Assembly: GCF_900104485.1 (NCBI RefSeq)
Contig: NZ_FMXQ01000004.1
Coordinates: 62,001 to 126,000, forward strand
Direction of reading: 5' to 3'
Length of the DNA: 64,000 nt
From: Bauldia litoralis
Lineage (GTDB): Bacteria; Pseudomonadota; Alphaproteobacteria; Rhizobiales; Kaistiaceae
How positions within the stretch are numbered: the stretch's first letter is position 1; each line of letters opens with the position of its first letter. Below are positions 10,141-21,655 of this stretch, piece after piece. The position numbers and the translations under genes were made by a program. The notes under the pieces were generated by a model that had not been told where the DNA came from, did not search any database, and worked only from the letters and a program-made list of their open reading frames with translations.

Positions 10141-10755
10141 TCAGGCGTGGCCCGCTTCGCCGGACAGCCGGCTGGAGTCAACGCCGAGCAGCGCAAGGGC
10201 GCGGTCGTATTTCGCCTCGATGTCGGTGTCGAAGATCAGTTCAGGCGTTGCCGGGCAATTGAGCCAGCCATTGGCCTGGATCTCCGACTCGAGCTGGCCG
10301 GGCGCCCAGCCGGCATAGCCGAGCGCCAGCATCGCGTCGCGCGGGCCGTTGCCTTCGGCGATCGCCTTGAGGATGTCGAGCGTTGCCGTCAGGTTGACGT
10401 GGTCGTCGATCGGCAGCGTCGATGACTCGATGAAATAGTCGGCGCTGTGCAGCACGAATCCCCGTCCGGTCTCGACCGGCCCGCCGCGATAGACGCGCAT
10501 GCCGTCGGCCTTCTTCGGCAGGCGGATTTCCGACCCCTTGGGCAGGATGTCGAGCTGGACCAGCAGGTCGCGGAAGGTAATCTCGGCCGCCGGCTGGTTG
10601 ACCATGATGCCCATCGCGCCATCGGCCGAGTGAGCGCAGAGAAAGACCACGGTACGCGCGAAGCGGCTGTCCTGCATGCCGGGCATGGCGATCAGGAGCT
10701 GGCCGTCGAGGTAGTTCAGGGACGCGTCGTCCTTCTTGGTGCCGGGCGTGATCAT
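10141..10755 (-). CDS. YqgE/AlgH family protein
   Basis: YqgE/AlgH (UPF0301, DUF179) proteins are widespread cytoplasmic proteins of uncertain function; AlgH of Pseudomonas was linked to alginate regulation. The family marks [29 protein letters not shown] and [15 protein letters not shown] are all present. The start is taken at the ATG at 10755 ([10 protein letters not shown]), matching the family N-terminus and giving 204 residues. An in-frame start at 10836 would add 27 hydrophobic, poorly conserved residues. The next gene is divergent. Confidence 0.9.
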   Translation of the reverse strand: MITPGTKKDDASLNYLDGQLLIAMPGMQDSRFARTVVFLCAHSADGAMGIMVNQPAAEITFRDLLVQLDILPKGSEIRLPKKADGMRVYRGGPVETGRGFVLHSADYFIESSTLPIDDHVNLTATLDILKAIAEGNGPRDAMLALGYAGWAPGQLESEIQANGWLNCPATPELIFDTDIEAKYDRALALLGVDSSRLSGEAGHA

Positions 10756-10897
10756 TGCGACAAGGGTAGCACGGCAAAGCCAAAAGAAAAGACGGCCGGC
10801 GAAGGCCGGGGCGGCTGACATCGGCGTCACGAACATATGAAGCGGCGGGCCGATGACGTGAGTCGTTTCGCTGCATCGTCTGCGCTATGTGTGGGTC

Positions 10898-11722
10898 ATG
10901 AGACGGAATTCCCTGCACTTCACCGGGCTGGTTCTCTTTGCCCTTGGCGTCGGCCTGGCGACCTCGTCCGCGGCCGAGGTCGGCGCGTGGTCCGAGGGCG
11001 ACCGGGCGCGGGTCCGCCTTCTCGCCGGCGGCATCGATGCCGACGGTGCGCTACAGGGCGCGATCGAGATCGAACTGGCGCCGGGCTGGCATACCTATTG
11101 GCGGTCCCCCGGCGCAGTCGGCATTCCGCCCCAGGCCGATTTCTCGACATCTTCGAACGTAGGCGACATAGCGATCAGCTACCCGGTGCCGAGCCGTTAC
11201 GACGACGGCTATGCGATCAGCAACGTCTACGAGGGGCGTGTGGTTCTGCCGCTGACCATCGCACCCGGCGACGGGCCGGTGTCGCTGCGGCTTTCGCTCG
11301 ATATCGGCGTCTGCGAGGAGGTGTGCATCCCCGAGCATTTCGACGCCGCATTGGACGTCGGCATGGGCGCCAGCGACGCGGTCGCCAACCGCGCCATCGC
11401 CGAGGCATGGAAAGCCATTCCGGGCCCGGCCGAGCCGGGTGTGCTGGCCGTCGAGGACGTCACGCGCCACGGAGGCACGGACAAGCGGCCGGAATTCGAC
11501 GTTGCCCTGGTGACGCCGCCGGGCGAGCCGATCGAGGTCTTCGTCGAGGGACCGACCGACTGGTACGCGGCGGTTCCCGAACTTGTGTCGGAAGGAGATG
11601 CGCCGGTCTATCGCGTCATGTTCGACCGGCTGGGGGCGCGGACACCGATCGATGGGGCCGATCTCCGGGTGACGATCGTCACACCGGATCGCGCCGTCGA
11701 GCAGAAAGTCCGCCTGGACTAG
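10898..11722 (+). CDS. Periplasmic DsbD N-terminal-domain protein
   Basis: The protein has a signal peptide (MRRNSLHF... to about residue 26, SSAAEV) followed by an immunoglobulin-like domain related to the N-terminal alpha domain of DsbD/ScsB. The key feature is the cysteine pair in DIGVCEEVCIPEHF, the likely redox-active or metal-binding site. It lacks the membrane beta domain and the thioredoxin gamma domain of full DsbD, so an unlinked partner must supply electrons if it acts in disulfide reduction. The start is the ATG at 10898, with an alternative GTG at 10889. It lies between yqgE (divergent) and a peroxiredoxin gene, 78 bp downstream. Confidence 0.8.
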   Translation: MRRNSLHFTGLVLFALGVGLATSSAAEVGAWSEGDRARVRLLAGGIDADGALQGAIEIELAPGWHTYWRSPGAVGIPPQADFSTSSNVGDIAISYPVPSRYDDGYAISNVYEGRVVLPLTIAPGDGPVSLRLSLDIGVCEEVCIPEHFDAALDVGMGASDAVANRAIAEAWKAIPGPAEPGVLAVEDVTRHGGTDKRPEFDVALVTPPGEPIEVFVEGPTDWYAAVPELVSEGDAPVYRVMFDRLGARTPIDGADLRVTIVTPDRAVEQKVRLD

Positions 11723-11800
11723 ACGCGACACTCCCGGCGCTCTATTTCCACTCGCGTCAGGCCGTTTCCGGCCGAATTTCCCTATTGTCAGGAGCACAGG

Positions 11801-12292
11801 ATGATCAAGGTCGGAGACCGGTTGCCGGATGGTGAGTTTCGCGTCAAGAACGCAGACGGCACGACGACGGACCTGACGACGGCCGAGTATTTCGGCGGGC
11901 GCAAGGTGGTGCTGGTCGGTGTTCCGGGGGCCTTCACCTCGACCTGCCACAACGCGCATATCCCGCAATTCGTCGCCAATGCCGGCGCGCTGCAGGCCAA
12001 GGGCGTCGACCGCATCGGGGTGATGGCAACCAACGACCATCACGTCATGAAGGCTTGGTCCCAATCCCTCGACGCGGACGGCAAGGTCGACTTTCTCGCC
12101 GACGGTCTCGGCGACTTCACCCGCGCGATCGGTCTGGAGGTCGACATGGTTCCCGGCCGTCTTGGCAAGCGCTGCAAGCGTTTTGCGGCGGTGATCGACG
12201 ACGGCGTGGTCAAGGTCCTGAACTTCGAGCCGGATGGCGCCAAGGGAATCTCCGCGACCGGCGCGGCAGCGATGATCGAGGCTCTCGACTGA
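11801..12292 (+). CDS. Peroxiredoxin, Prx5 type
   Basis: Prx5-type peroxiredoxins reduce peroxides with a thiol donor (thioredoxin, glutaredoxin or glutathione). The peroxidatic cysteine is C49 in VPGAFTSTCH, and the conserved PQF and DFTRAIGLE segments are present. A second cysteine (GKRCKRFA, about residue 123) lies in the position seen in bacterial single-domain members. The length of 163 residues is normal. The ATG is preceded by CAGGAGCACAGG. The following GNAT gene begins 2 bp after its stop, so the two are probably co-transcribed. Confidence 0.95.
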   Translation: MIKVGDRLPDGEFRVKNADGTTTDLTTAEYFGGRKVVLVGVPGAFTSTCHNAHIPQFVANAGALQAKGVDRIGVMATNDHHVMKAWSQSLDADGKVDFLADGLGDFTRAIGLEVDMVPGRLGKRCKRFAAVIDDGVVKVLNFEPDGAKGISATGAAAMIEALD

Positions 12293-12294
12293 CC

Positions 12295-12693
12295 GTGGCG
12301 CGGGCGGCGATCCGGATCGATCCGCATCCCGATCCGGAGAGCCTGAGGGCGCTCTTTCGCGCGGCGTGGAAGGCGGAGCCGACGGTCGATTTCGCCGCGG
12401 TACTGTCCCGCAGCCTGGCTCACCTCGGCGCCTATGATGGTGACACGCTGGTCGGCTTCGTCAATGTCGCTTGGGACGGTGGCCAGCACGCGTCGATCTT
12501 CGACACCTCGGTCCATCCGGATTACCAGCGGCGCGGCATCGCCACCGCACTCGTCACGAAGGCCGCGGACGTTGCGCGGGATCGCGGCGCCGCATGGCTG
12601 CATGTCGATTTCGAGCCGCACCTGGCGGCATTCTACAAAGGATGCGGCTTCCGCCCCACCGGGGCCGGGTTGATACGGCTTCGCGGGCGCTAG
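12295..12693 (+). CDS. GNAT-family N-acetyltransferase
   Basis: This is a 132-residue acetyl-CoA-dependent acetyltransferase of the GNAT fold. The coenzyme A loop appears as VHPDYQRRGIATALV (Q/RxxGxA type), followed by the C-terminal HVDFEPHLAAFYKGCGFRPTG motif. The GTG at 12295 is chosen because it falls just after the peroxiredoxin stop and precedes the whole domain. The substrate cannot be told from sequence. It converges on rnhA with a gap of 8 bp. Confidence 0.85.
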   Translation: MARAAIRIDPHPDPESLRALFRAAWKAEPTVDFAAVLSRSLAHLGAYDGDTLVGFVNVAWDGGQHASIFDTSVHPDYQRRGIATALVTKAADVARDRGAAWLHVDFEPHLAAFYKGCGFRPTGAGLIRLRGR

Positions 12694-12701
12694 CCCTTTC
12701 G

Positions 12702-14119
<1,418 letters not shown>

Positions 14120-14126
14120 ACCAGCC

Positions 14127-15113
14127 TCACTCAGCCGCTTCGCGGAGCTGACGGGGGAGGGCGAAGGTGATGTCCTCGGCGGCGGTGGTGACGACTTCGA
14201 CCCGCACGTCAAAGCGCTCGGCGAAGCTGTCGATAACCTCCTCGACGAGGACTTCCGGGGCCGAGGCGCCGGCGGTGATGCCAAGCCGGGCGATGCCCTC
14301 GAAGCGCGCCCAGTCGATGTCGGCGGCGCGCTGGACGAGCACCGAGACCGGGCAGCCGACACGCTCGGCCACCTCGCGCAGGCGCTGGGAGTTGGACGAG
14401 TTGGGCGCGCCGACGACGATCATCGCGTCGACCTCGGCGCCGACCCGCTTGACCGCCTCCTGGCGGTTGGTGGTGGCGTAGCAGATGTCGTCCTTGTGCG
14501 GTGCCATGATCGTCGGGAAGCGCTCGGTCAGGATCCGGACGATTGCCGCGGTGTCGTCGACCGACAGCGTCGTCTGGGTGATCCAGGCGAGCCGGTCGGG
14601 ATCGCGCGGGGTGAAGGCGCGGGCGTCGGCTTCGGTCTCGATCAGCGTCACCGCGCCGGGCGGCAACTGGCCCATGGTGCCGATCACCTCGGGGTGGCCG
14701 GCATGGCCGATCAGGACGATCTCGCGGTCCCGCTTGCGGTGCAGGATCTCCGCCTCGCGATGGACCTTGGTAACCAGCGGGCAGGTGGCGTCGAGCTGGA
14801 AGAAGTTGCGCGCCGCGGCCGCCTCCGGCACGACCCGGGCAACGCCATGGGCCGAGAAGATCACCGGCTGGTCGGTCTCGGGGATCTCGTCGAGTTCCTC
14901 GACGAAGATCGCGCCCTTTGCCCGCAGGCTGTCGACGACATAGCGATTGTGGACGATCTCGTGCCGGACATAGACCGGCGCGCCGAACCGCTCCAGCGCC
15001 AGTTCGACGATCTGGATCGCCCGGTCGACGCCGGCGCAAAAACCACGCGGCGCGCAGAGCCGGATTTCCAGCGGCGGTTTGGTCGTGGCGGCCAAGGATG
15101 CGGTGTCGGACAT
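14127..15113 (-). CDS. ispH: 4-hydroxy-3-methylbut-2-enyl diphosphate reductase
   Basis: IspH is the last enzyme of the MEP isoprenoid pathway, an Fe-S protein making IPP and DMAPP. The three cluster cysteines lie in [12 protein letters not shown] (C26), [15 protein letters not shown] and [13 protein letters not shown], and [16 protein letters not shown] and [10 protein letters not shown] are conserved. The length is 328 residues. No Shine-Dalgarno is visible before the ATG, and a -10-like element ends 5 nt upstream, so its mRNA may be leaderless. It heads the ispH-thrB-rnhA operon. Two further isoprenoid genes (ispE, polyprenyl synthase) lie at 49-53 kb. Confidence 0.98.
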   Translation of the reverse strand: MSDTASLAATTKPPLEIRLCAPRGFCAGVDRAIQIVELALERFGAPVYVRHEIVHNRYVVDSLRAKGAIFVEELDEIPETDQPVIFSAHGVARVVPEAAAARNFFQLDATCPLVTKVHREAEILHRKRDREIVLIGHAGHPEVIGTMGQLPPGAVTLIETEADARAFTPRDPDRLAWITQTTLSVDDTAAIVRILTERFPTIMAPHKDDICYATTNRQEAVKRVGAEVDAMIVVGAPNSSNSQRLREVAERVGCPVSVLVQRAADIDWARFEGIARLGITAGASAPEVLVEEVIDSFAERFDVRVEVVTTAAEDITFALPRQLREAAE

Positions 15114-15118
15114 GGGCT

Positions 15119-15148
15119 GAATAAGGGAATGAAGTGCCGCCGTGTCAA
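15119..15148 (-). promoter_or_regulatory. Candidate ispH promoter
   Basis: On the minus strand a perfect TTGACA (15148-15143) is followed after 18 bp by TTATTC (15124-15119). The predicted transcription start falls at about 15112, on the ispH ATG. The -10 match is only moderate. Confidence 0.35.
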
Positions 15149-15224
15149 GCGGCGCGGAAGGTCAATCAAATCAATCGCTTCAACGTTCAGGGCGTAACCG
15201 TCGAAGCGGAGCGAAATCAGGGGC

Positions 15225-18116
15225 TTACGCCTCTTCGTATTCTTCCTCGACGCCGGTGCGGAACAACAGCTTGTTGGCCTCGGCGGCGGTCATCGGCTGG
15301 CCGTAGAGGAAGCCCTGGACAAATTCGCAGCCGAGTTCCTGCAGGTCCTGGGCGTCCGATTCCGATTCCGCGCCTTCCGCCACGACGTCCATGCCGAGGT
15401 CATGGGCGAGCGAGATGATCGAGCGCAGGATGATCCGCCGGTCGCCGGAACCGGTGCCGCGAACGAAGGTCTTGTCGATCTTGATCGTGTCGAACGGGAA
15501 GCGCTGGAGATAGGACAGTGACGAATAGCCGGTGCCGAAGTCGTCGAGCGACAGGCCGGCGCCAAGCTCGCGGATGCGGACCAGCACCTGCGCCGCGTAT
15601 TCGGGATTCTCCATCACCAGGCTTTCGGTGACCTCGAGCTTGAGCGAACCGCGATTGATGCTCGAGCGGACAAGCACCGACTTGACGTCGTTGATCAGGT
15701 CGTGCCGCAACAACTGCCGGCTCGAGACGTTGACGCTGGTAAAGAGCGAGGTGTGCCGGCCGAGCGCTTCCTGCCAGTCGGCGAGCTGGCGCGCCGCCCG
15801 GTCGAGGACGAAGAGGCCGAGCGGAATGATCAACCCGGTGCGCTCCGCCATCGGGATGAAGTCGGTCGGCGGAATCCGGCCGAGCTTGGGATGGTCCCAG
15901 CGGACCAGCGCCTCGAAGCCGGCGATCGTCTTGTCCTCCAGCCGGACGATCGGCTGGTAGAGGACCTTGATCTCCTCGCGGCCGAGCGCCCGGCGGAGGT
16001 CGGATTCGAGGGTGGCGAGGTCGGTGCCATGCTGGCGCAGCGCCGGGCGGAAGGCCTCGATGCGATCGCCGCCGAGACGCTTGGCGTGGAACATGCCGAT
16101 CTCGGCTTCCTTGATCATCTCCTCGGCTTCCATGTCCTTGGAGTCGTGCATCGAGATGCCGATGGAGGCGGTGAGGAAGACCTCCTTCTCGCCGAGCGTG
16201 ATCGGCGCGCGCAGCGTGCGGCGCACGGATTCGGCGAAGGCGGCGATCCGCTCCGGCTGGTTCTCGGAGATCAGCAGGAAGGCGAACTGGTCGCCGTTGA
16301 GGCGAGCCAGCGTGTCCTGCGGCTTGAGCAGCCGGGTGAGGCGGCGGGCAATGGTCAGGAGGATCGAGTCGCCGATCGCCAGTCCGAACCCGTCATTGAC
16401 CTGCTTGAAGCGGTCGACATCGAGCATGAAGACCGACGGCCGCGAGACGCCTTCGGCCTCGGTACGGGCGATGGCGGCGCGGAGCCGGTCGAGAAAGAGC
16501 TCGCGGTTGGGAAGGCCGGTCAGGTTGTCATGCACCGAGTCGTGCAGGAGCCGTTCCTCGGCCGTCCGCTCCTCGGTCACGTCGAGCAGCGTGCCGACGA
16601 CGCGCAGCACCTCGCCGTCCTGGCCGAGCACCGGGCGGGCGCGCAGGTGGAACCAGCGGTAATGGCCATCCTCGGAGCGCAGCCGGAAATCCTGCGAGAT
16701 GCGGCCGCGCCGCTGCTCGACCGCGGCGTCGAGGAGCGAGCGGAAGCGGTCGCGGTCGCCAGGATGCAGCACGTCGAGCCAGTCGCGCGCCGCGCCCTCC
16801 AGGGTGCCGCGGCCGAGGCCGAGCAGGTCTTCCGCCTCGGGGCCGGCATAGATGCGGTCGCGCTGGACGTCCCAGTCCCAGACGATGTCGCCGGCGCCGG
16901 TCAAAGCCAACGCCCGCCGCTCGGTGTCGCCGATCGGTCCCTGGGTGACGACGCCGCCGGCGAAGGCGTGCTGCATCACCGTGAAGCCGATCAACAGCAC
17001 GATCAGCACCAGGCCGCCGGCCAGCGCCGGCTGGACGACGTCATTGGCGAGGTCGCCGGTCACCGTCAGCCAGGCGGCGAAGGTCCAGACGAGGAGCAGG
17101 ACCCAGGTCGGGATCAGCATGATCGCCCGGTCGAAGCCATGGGTGGCGAGATAGACGATCAGCGCGAATCCGAGCACGGCGGTCAGGCCGATCGACAGGC
17201 GCGCGACGCCGGCCGCGATCGACGGTTCGACAATCGAGATGCCGAGCAGCAGCACGAGCCCGAGCAGCCAGCCGATGGTCAGGTGGCTGTAGCGAACGTG
17301 CCAGCGATTGAGGTGGAGATAGGTATAGGTGAAGACGACCAGCGAGGCGGCGAGCAGGACCTCGGCCCCGGCGCGCCACATCTGGTCCTCGCCGGGCAGG
17401 ACGGCGATCACCCGGTTCCAGAATCCGAAATCGATGCACAGGTAAATCAGCACCGCCCAGGCGAGCGTCGCCGTCGCCGGGAACATCGCCGTTCCCTTGA
17501 CGACGAAGACGATGGTCAGGAACAGCGCGAGCAGCCCGGAGATGCCGAGGACGATGCCGCGATAGAGCGAGTAGGAGTTGACCGCGTCCTTGTAGGCGTC
17601 GCCGTCCCACAGGTAGATCTGCGGCAATTCCGGCGTGCGCAATTCGGCGATGTAGGTGACGACGGCGCCGGGATCGAGGGTGATCCGGAAGACGTCGGCT
17701 TCCTGGCTGTCCTGACGGTCCGGGGCAAAGCCCTGGCTCGGCGTGATATTGGCGATCCGCGACGCGCCGAGGTCGGGCCAGAAGACGCCGGATCCGGCGA
17801 GCCGGAAATGCGGCGAGACGAGCAGCCGGTCGATCTGTTCGTCGCCGTTATTGGCAAGCGCGAACACCGCCCAGACGGAACTGCCGCCGCCCTCCTGCGA
17901 CTTGATCTCGATGCGGCGAACGATGCCGTCGGGACCGGGCGCGGTGGAGACCTGGATGCGGTCGTCCGGTTCCCGGTAGATCTGCACCTGCTGGGTGAGG
18001 TCGAGCGTCCGCTTGTCGAGCGGAACGGCGATTCCATCGAGCGCCTGCGCACCGGCGTGCGGAAGCACCACCGAGACGAGGGCGAGGACAAAAAGCAGGA
18101 TCAGGCGAACAGGCAA
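15225..18116 (-). CDS. 7TM-DISM receptor with PAS, degenerate GGDEF and EAL domains
   Basis: This is a 963-residue inner-membrane signalling protein. In order: signal peptide (about 1-25); periplasmic DISM-type sensing domain (about 28-180); seven membrane helices (about 185-395); PAS domain with PAC (about 405-520); GGDEF domain; EAL domain. The GGDEF signature reads NGDQF at 607-611, so diguanylate cyclase activity is probably lost. The EAL signature at 735-737 (FEALVRW), the LEVTES segment and DDFGTGYSS are intact, so cyclic-di-GMP phosphodiesterase activity is expected. The ligand is unknown; DISM domains often bind carbohydrates. It is transcribed alone. Confidence 0.92.
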   Translation of the reverse strand: MPVRLILLFVLALVSVVLPHAGAQALDGIAVPLDKRTLDLTQQVQIYREPDDRIQVSTAPGPDGIVRRIEIKSQEGGGSSVWAVFALANNGDEQIDRLLVSPHFRLAGSGVFWPDLGASRIANITPSQGFAPDRQDSQEADVFRITLDPGAVVTYIAELRTPELPQIYLWDGDAYKDAVNSYSLYRGIVLGISGLLALFLTIVFVVKGTAMFPATATLAWAVLIYLCIDFGFWNRVIAVLPGEDQMWRAGAEVLLAASLVVFTYTYLHLNRWHVRYSHLTIGWLLGLVLLLGISIVEPSIAAGVARLSIGLTAVLGFALIVYLATHGFDRAIMLIPTWVLLLVWTFAAWLTVTGDLANDVVQPALAGGLVLIVLLIGFTVMQHAFAGGVVTQGPIGDTERRALALTGAGDIVWDWDVQRDRIYAGPEAEDLLGLGRGTLEGAARDWLDVLHPGDRDRFRSLLDAAVEQRRGRISQDFRLRSEDGHYRWFHLRARPVLGQDGEVLRVVGTLLDVTEERTAEERLLHDSVHDNLTGLPNRELFLDRLRAAIARTEAEGVSRPSVFMLDVDRFKQVNDGFGLAIGDSILLTIARRLTRLLKPQDTLARLNGDQFAFLLISENQPERIAAFAESVRRTLRAPITLGEKEVFLTASIGISMHDSKDMEAEEMIKEAEIGMFHAKRLGGDRIEAFRPALRQHGTDLATLESDLRRALGREEIKVLYQPIVRLEDKTIAGFEALVRWDHPKLGRIPPTDFIPMAERTGLIIPLGLFVLDRAARQLADWQEALGRHTSLFTSVNVSSRQLLRHDLINDVKSVLVRSSINRGSLKLEVTESLVMENPEYAAQVLVRIRELGAGLSLDDFGTGYSSLSYLQRFPFDTIKIDKTFVRGTGSGDRRIILRSIISLAHDLGMDVVAEGAESESDAQDLQELGCEFVQGFLYGQPMTAAEANKLLFRTGVEEEYEEA

Positions 18117-18192
18117 GAACCGACGCTCCGCGGCCGGGGTTAATCGCGACTTAGTATTTGTTTACACGGGCCGAAACAAGGCAAGAGGCGCT

Positions 18193-18780
18193 TCAGGTCC
18201 GCGGGTCGTCACGGACGAGACCGTAGAGCAGGTGATCCTGCCATCGGCCGTCGATGCACAGGAACTTGCGCGCATAGCCCTCGCGCCGGAATCCGACCGT
18301 CTCGAGGAGCTGGATGGAGGCCTGGTTGTGGGGCAGACAGGCAGCGTCGATTCGGTTGAGATGCAAGGTATCGAAGGCGAATGCGGCCATCGCCCGCACC
18401 GATGCGCTCATGTAGCCCTTGCCGGCGAAGGGCATGCCCATCCAGTAGCCGAGGACCGCCGACTGGGCGACGCCGCGCTGGACCTGGGAGAGCGTCAGCC
18501 CGCCGAGCAGGGTCTCGCCGTCGGGCGAAAAGACGAACATCGGATAGCCGGAGCCATTGCGGATCTCTCGCTGGTAACGCCTGATTCGGCGCCGAAAGGA
18601 GAGTTTGGTGAGGTCGTCGGCCGGCCAGATCGGTTCCCATGGGGCGAGGAATGACCGGCTGTCCTCGCGCAATTTCGCCCATTGCGGATAGTCGGCCAGC
18701 ATCGGCGCGCGCAGCAGGACCCGCTCGGCCCGGATCGTCGGGCTGGTCGAGACGGTCGAGATCGAGCGCAGGAAAGCCAT
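18193..18780 (-). CDS. GNAT acetyltransferase, RimJ/RimL type
   Basis: This 195-residue protein has the RimJ/RimL GNAT architecture: N-terminal RAERVLLRAPMLADYPQWAKL, a central LLGGLTLSQV strand, the acetyl-CoA loop YWMGMPFAGKGYMS and a C-terminal HLNRIDAACLPHNQASIQLLETVGF. Relatives acetylate ribosomal-protein N-termini or small molecules; the target here is not predictable. It begins 11 bp after the M16 peptidase stop on the same strand, so a thrC-M16-GNAT transcription unit is likely. Confidence 0.88.
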   Translation of the reverse strand: MAFLRSISTVSTSPTIRAERVLLRAPMLADYPQWAKLREDSRSFLAPWEPIWPADDLTKLSFRRRIRRYQREIRNGSGYPMFVFSPDGETLLGGLTLSQVQRGVAQSAVLGYWMGMPFAGKGYMSASVRAMAAFAFDTLHLNRIDAACLPHNQASIQLLETVGFRREGYARKFLCIDGRWQDHLLYGLVRDDPRT

Positions 18781-18791
18781 CCGGCCCTCCG

Positions 18792-20066
18792 TCAGCCGGT
18801 CGAGCGAACGCCGAGACGTTCGGCGATACGGTCGCGGTCCATCACCCCGTTTGCCGGCCCGACGGTGGCCAGGGTCGGCGGGCCGCCGCGGAAGATGCGA
18901 TCGGCGAGGGCGCGCAGGTCGTCGGTGCTGATCCCCTCGATGCGTTCGAGGAGTTCTTCCGCCGAGACGATGCGGCCGAAGAGCAGGAGTTGCCGGGCGA
19001 GCTGGCCGGCGCGGGCCGCCGGGCTCTCCAGCGTCATCAACAGGCCGGCGCGCAACTGCGCCCGGGCGCGCCTCAGTTCCTTGTCGCCGATATCGTCGAT
19101 CGCCCGGCTCAACTCGTCGATCACCACCGGCATCAACTCCTCGACGTCTTCCGGCCCGGTGGCGGCATGTACGCCGAAGACGCCGGTATCGGCGAAGCTC
19201 CAGTGGAAGGCGTAGATCGAGTAGCAGAGGCCGCGTTTCTCCCGCACTTCCTGAAAAAGGCGGGAGGACATCCCGCCGCCGACGATCGAGGCGAGGATCT
19301 GGGCGGTGTAGAATTCGTCCGAGGCGTAAGGCAGGCCCTCGAAGCCGAGCATGATCTGGGCTTCCATCAGGTCGCGCTGCTCGCGGCTCTCGCCGCCGCG
19401 ATAGGTGGCGGTAGTTGGCTTGGGCCCGAGATCGGCCGGAATGGCGCGGAAGGAATCGTTGGCCAGCCCGACGAGCTGGTCGTGATCGATGGCGCCTGCC
19501 GCGGCGACGACCATCGAGGGGCCGCGGTAATGGCGATCGAGATAGGCGCCGAGCATCGGCGATCCGGCCGATTTCACGGTCTCGGCGGTGCCAAGGATGG
19601 TCCGGCCGATCGGCTGGCCGGGGAAGGCGGCTTCGGCGAAGGAGTCGAAAACCCGGTCCTCCGGGGTATCGAGCGCGGCGCCGATCTCCTGAAGGATGAC
19701 ATGCTGCTCGCGGGCGAGTTCGGCCGGGTCGAAGACCGAGTTCGACAGGATATCGCTGAGGATATCGAGGGCGAGCGGCACGTCGTCCTTGAGCACCCGG
19801 GCATAATAGGACGTGGTCTCGACGCTGGTCGCGGCATTGACCTCGCCGCCGACTTCCTCGATCTGCTCGGCGATATCGGCGGCCGAGCGGGTCCTGGTTC
19901 CCTTGAAGGCCATGTGCTCGAGGAGATGCGACAGGCCGTGCTCCTCGTCACGCTCCGACCGGGAGCCCGCGCCGACCCACACGCCAAGGGCGGCGCTCTC
20001 AAGGTGCTCCATTTCATGCGTTACGACTCTGAGGCCGGATTCCAGACTCGTTACGCGCACTGACAT
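18792..20066 (-). CDS. M16-family zinc peptidase
   Basis: This pitrilysin-type protease is related to mitochondrial processing peptidase. The inverted zinc motif HxxEH is present as H47-L-L-E50-H51 (SHLLEHMAFKGT), and the downstream acidic ligand lies in the AREQHVILQEI segment. The length of 424 residues fits single-unit bacterial members. The start is the ATG at 20066 (MSVRVTSLESGLRVV), 4 bp after the thrC stop; an in-frame extension to 20141 overlaps thrC and is not conserved-looking. The thrC-M16 pair is common in alphaproteobacteria, without a known functional link. Confidence 0.94.
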   Translation of the reverse strand: MSVRVTSLESGLRVVTHEMEHLESAALGVWVGAGSRSERDEEHGLSHLLEHMAFKGTRTRSAADIAEQIEEVGGEVNAATSVETTSYYARVLKDDVPLALDILSDILSNSVFDPAELAREQHVILQEIGAALDTPEDRVFDSFAEAAFPGQPIGRTILGTAETVKSAGSPMLGAYLDRHYRGPSMVVAAAGAIDHDQLVGLANDSFRAIPADLGPKPTTATYRGGESREQRDLMEAQIMLGFEGLPYASDEFYTAQILASIVGGGMSSRLFQEVREKRGLCYSIYAFHWSFADTGVFGVHAATGPEDVEELMPVVIDELSRAIDDIGDKELRRARAQLRAGLLMTLESPAARAGQLARQLLLFGRIVSAEELLERIEGISTDDLRALADRIFRGGPPTLATVGPANGVMDRDRIAERLGVRSTG

Positions 20067-20070
20067 TGCG

Positions 20071-21477
20071 TCAAACCTCGTCCCTAACCGAATTGGCGTT
20101 TGAGAGGAGGAAATCCTCCACGACTGACTGATCGTTGGCAAGGACGACGAATTCCTCCTTTCGGGAGGTCAGGTCGTCAAAGCCGGGTGGCAGGGCGGGT
20201 GGCTGGCCGGTCGCGGCCTCCACGGCCGCGGAGAACTTTGCCGGATGGGCGGTTGAAAGGGTGACCATCGGCGTCTCCGGCGCCATGTGGCGGCGGGCGA
20301 CGGCAAGGCCGACCGCGGTGTGCGGATCGGGCAGGAAGCCGGTATCGCGCCACGTGCCGACGATGGTCGCCGCGCATTCCGCTTCGTCCGTCGTGCCGGC
20401 GACGAAATCGTCGCGGATCGCAGCCAGCGCCTGTGGTTCGACGGTGAAGGCGCGGGACTGGGCGAGGGCCGCCATCAGCCGGTCGACGGCCTCGGCGTCG
20501 CGATCGCAGGCCTCGAACAGGGCGCGTTCGAAATTCGACGAGACCTGGATGTCCATGGATGGCGACGTGGTCGCCTCGACGCCGCCGACTTCGTAGCGGC
20601 CGGTCGCAAGAGTGCGGGCGAGGATGTCGTTGACGTTGGTGGCGATGACCAGGTCGGCGATCGGCAGGCCCATCTTTTTCGCCGCGTAGCCTGCGAAGAT
20701 GTCGCCGAAGTTGCCGGTCGGCACGGTGAAGGAGACGCGACGGCCGGGGGCGCCGAGCGCCACGGCGGCGGTGAAATAGTAGACGATCTGGGCAACGATC
20801 CGGGCCCAGTTGATCGAATTGACGCCGGTCAGCGCCAGCCGCTCGCGAAGCCGCTTGTTGCCGAAAGCCGCCTTCACCATCGCCTGGCAATCGTCGAAAT
20901 TGCCCTTGATGGCGATCGGATGGATGTTCGCGGCGCCGCTGGTGGTCATCTGCCGCTGCTGGAACGGCGAGACGCGCCCCTCTGGGAACAGCATGAAGAG
21001 ATCGACATTGTCGCGATCGCGAAACGCCTCGATCGCCGCCCCGCCGGTATCGCCCGATGTCGCGCCGATGATCGTCACCTTCTCGCCGCGCCGCGCCAGC
21101 GTGTGGTCCATCATCCGCGACAGCAACTGCATCGCGACGTCCTTGAAGGCGAGGGTGGGGCCGTGGAACAGCTCCAGCACCCATTCGCCGGGGGCGAGCT
21201 GGACGAGCGGCGCGACCGCCGGGTGACGAAAGGTCGCGTAGGCCTCGGCGCACATCCGGTCGAGATCGGCGTCGTCGATGTCGCCGGTGGTGAATGGCCG
21301 GATGACCTGCGCGGCGACCTCGGCATAGGGGCGGCCGGCAAATCCGGCGATCTCGGCGGAGGAAAGCTGCGGCCAGGACTCCGGGACATAAAGGCCCCCG
21401 TCCCCCGCAAGCCCGGCAAGCAGGACATCCGAAAAGCCAAGCGCGGGTGCGCGTCCGCGCGTACTCACATATTTCAC
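20071..21477 (-). CDS. thrC: Threonine synthase
   Basis: This PLP enzyme converts O-phosphohomoserine to threonine. The 468-residue protein begins MKYVSTRGRAPALGFSDVLL. The PLP lysine lies in TLAFKDVAMQLLSRMMD, and GATSGDTGGAAIEAF and VPTGNFGDIFAGY form the cofactor phosphate site. It acts directly after ThrB, whose gene is 6 kb away. It heads a unit with the M16 and GNAT genes. Confidence 0.97.
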   Translation of the reverse strand: MKYVSTRGRAPALGFSDVLLAGLAGDGGLYVPESWPQLSSAEIAGFAGRPYAEVAAQVIRPFTTGDIDDADLDRMCAEAYATFRHPAVAPLVQLAPGEWVLELFHGPTLAFKDVAMQLLSRMMDHTLARRGEKVTIIGATSGDTGGAAIEAFRDRDNVDLFMLFPEGRVSPFQQRQMTTSGAANIHPIAIKGNFDDCQAMVKAAFGNKRLRERLALTGVNSINWARIVAQIVYYFTAAVALGAPGRRVSFTVPTGNFGDIFAGYAAKKMGLPIADLVIATNVNDILARTLATGRYEVGGVEATTSPSMDIQVSSNFERALFEACDRDAEAVDRLMAALAQSRAFTVEPQALAAIRDDFVAGTTDEAECAATIVGTWRDTGFLPDPHTAVGLAVARRHMAPETPMVTLSTAHPAKFSAAVEAATGQPPALPPGFDDLTSRKEEFVVLANDQSVVEDFLLSNANSVRDEV

Positions 21478-21525
21478 AGGCAGTGCCTTCCGGTCCCGGA
21501 CAGGGCGCCCGGCTCGATCTCTGGA

Positions 21526-21554
21526 AATCTAGCGGCCGCGATAGCAGGCGGCAA
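21526..21554 (-). promoter_or_regulatory. Candidate thrC promoter
   Basis: On the minus strand TTGCCG (21554-21549) and TAGATT (21531-21526) are separated by 17 bp. Each hexamer matches the consensus at 4 of 6 positions. The transcription start would be near 21519, about 40 nt before the thrC ATG. Confidence 0.35.
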
Positions 21555-21655
21555 GCGCCGCCTCATGGCGCTTCAAAGCGTGCGACGAAGAACCCGTCGC
21601 AAAAAAGCCGTTAGATTTGTTATAGAAACATCCCTTTCGCACAAGAGGAATGTCA

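Noticed and set aside
15702-18143. Long plus-strand open frame (813 codons) opposite the EAL receptor gene
   Set aside because: Composition (Asp/Arg/Gly/Ala, low in Lys/Ile/Tyr) and complete overlap with a well-supported gene show that it is a GC-driven shadow.
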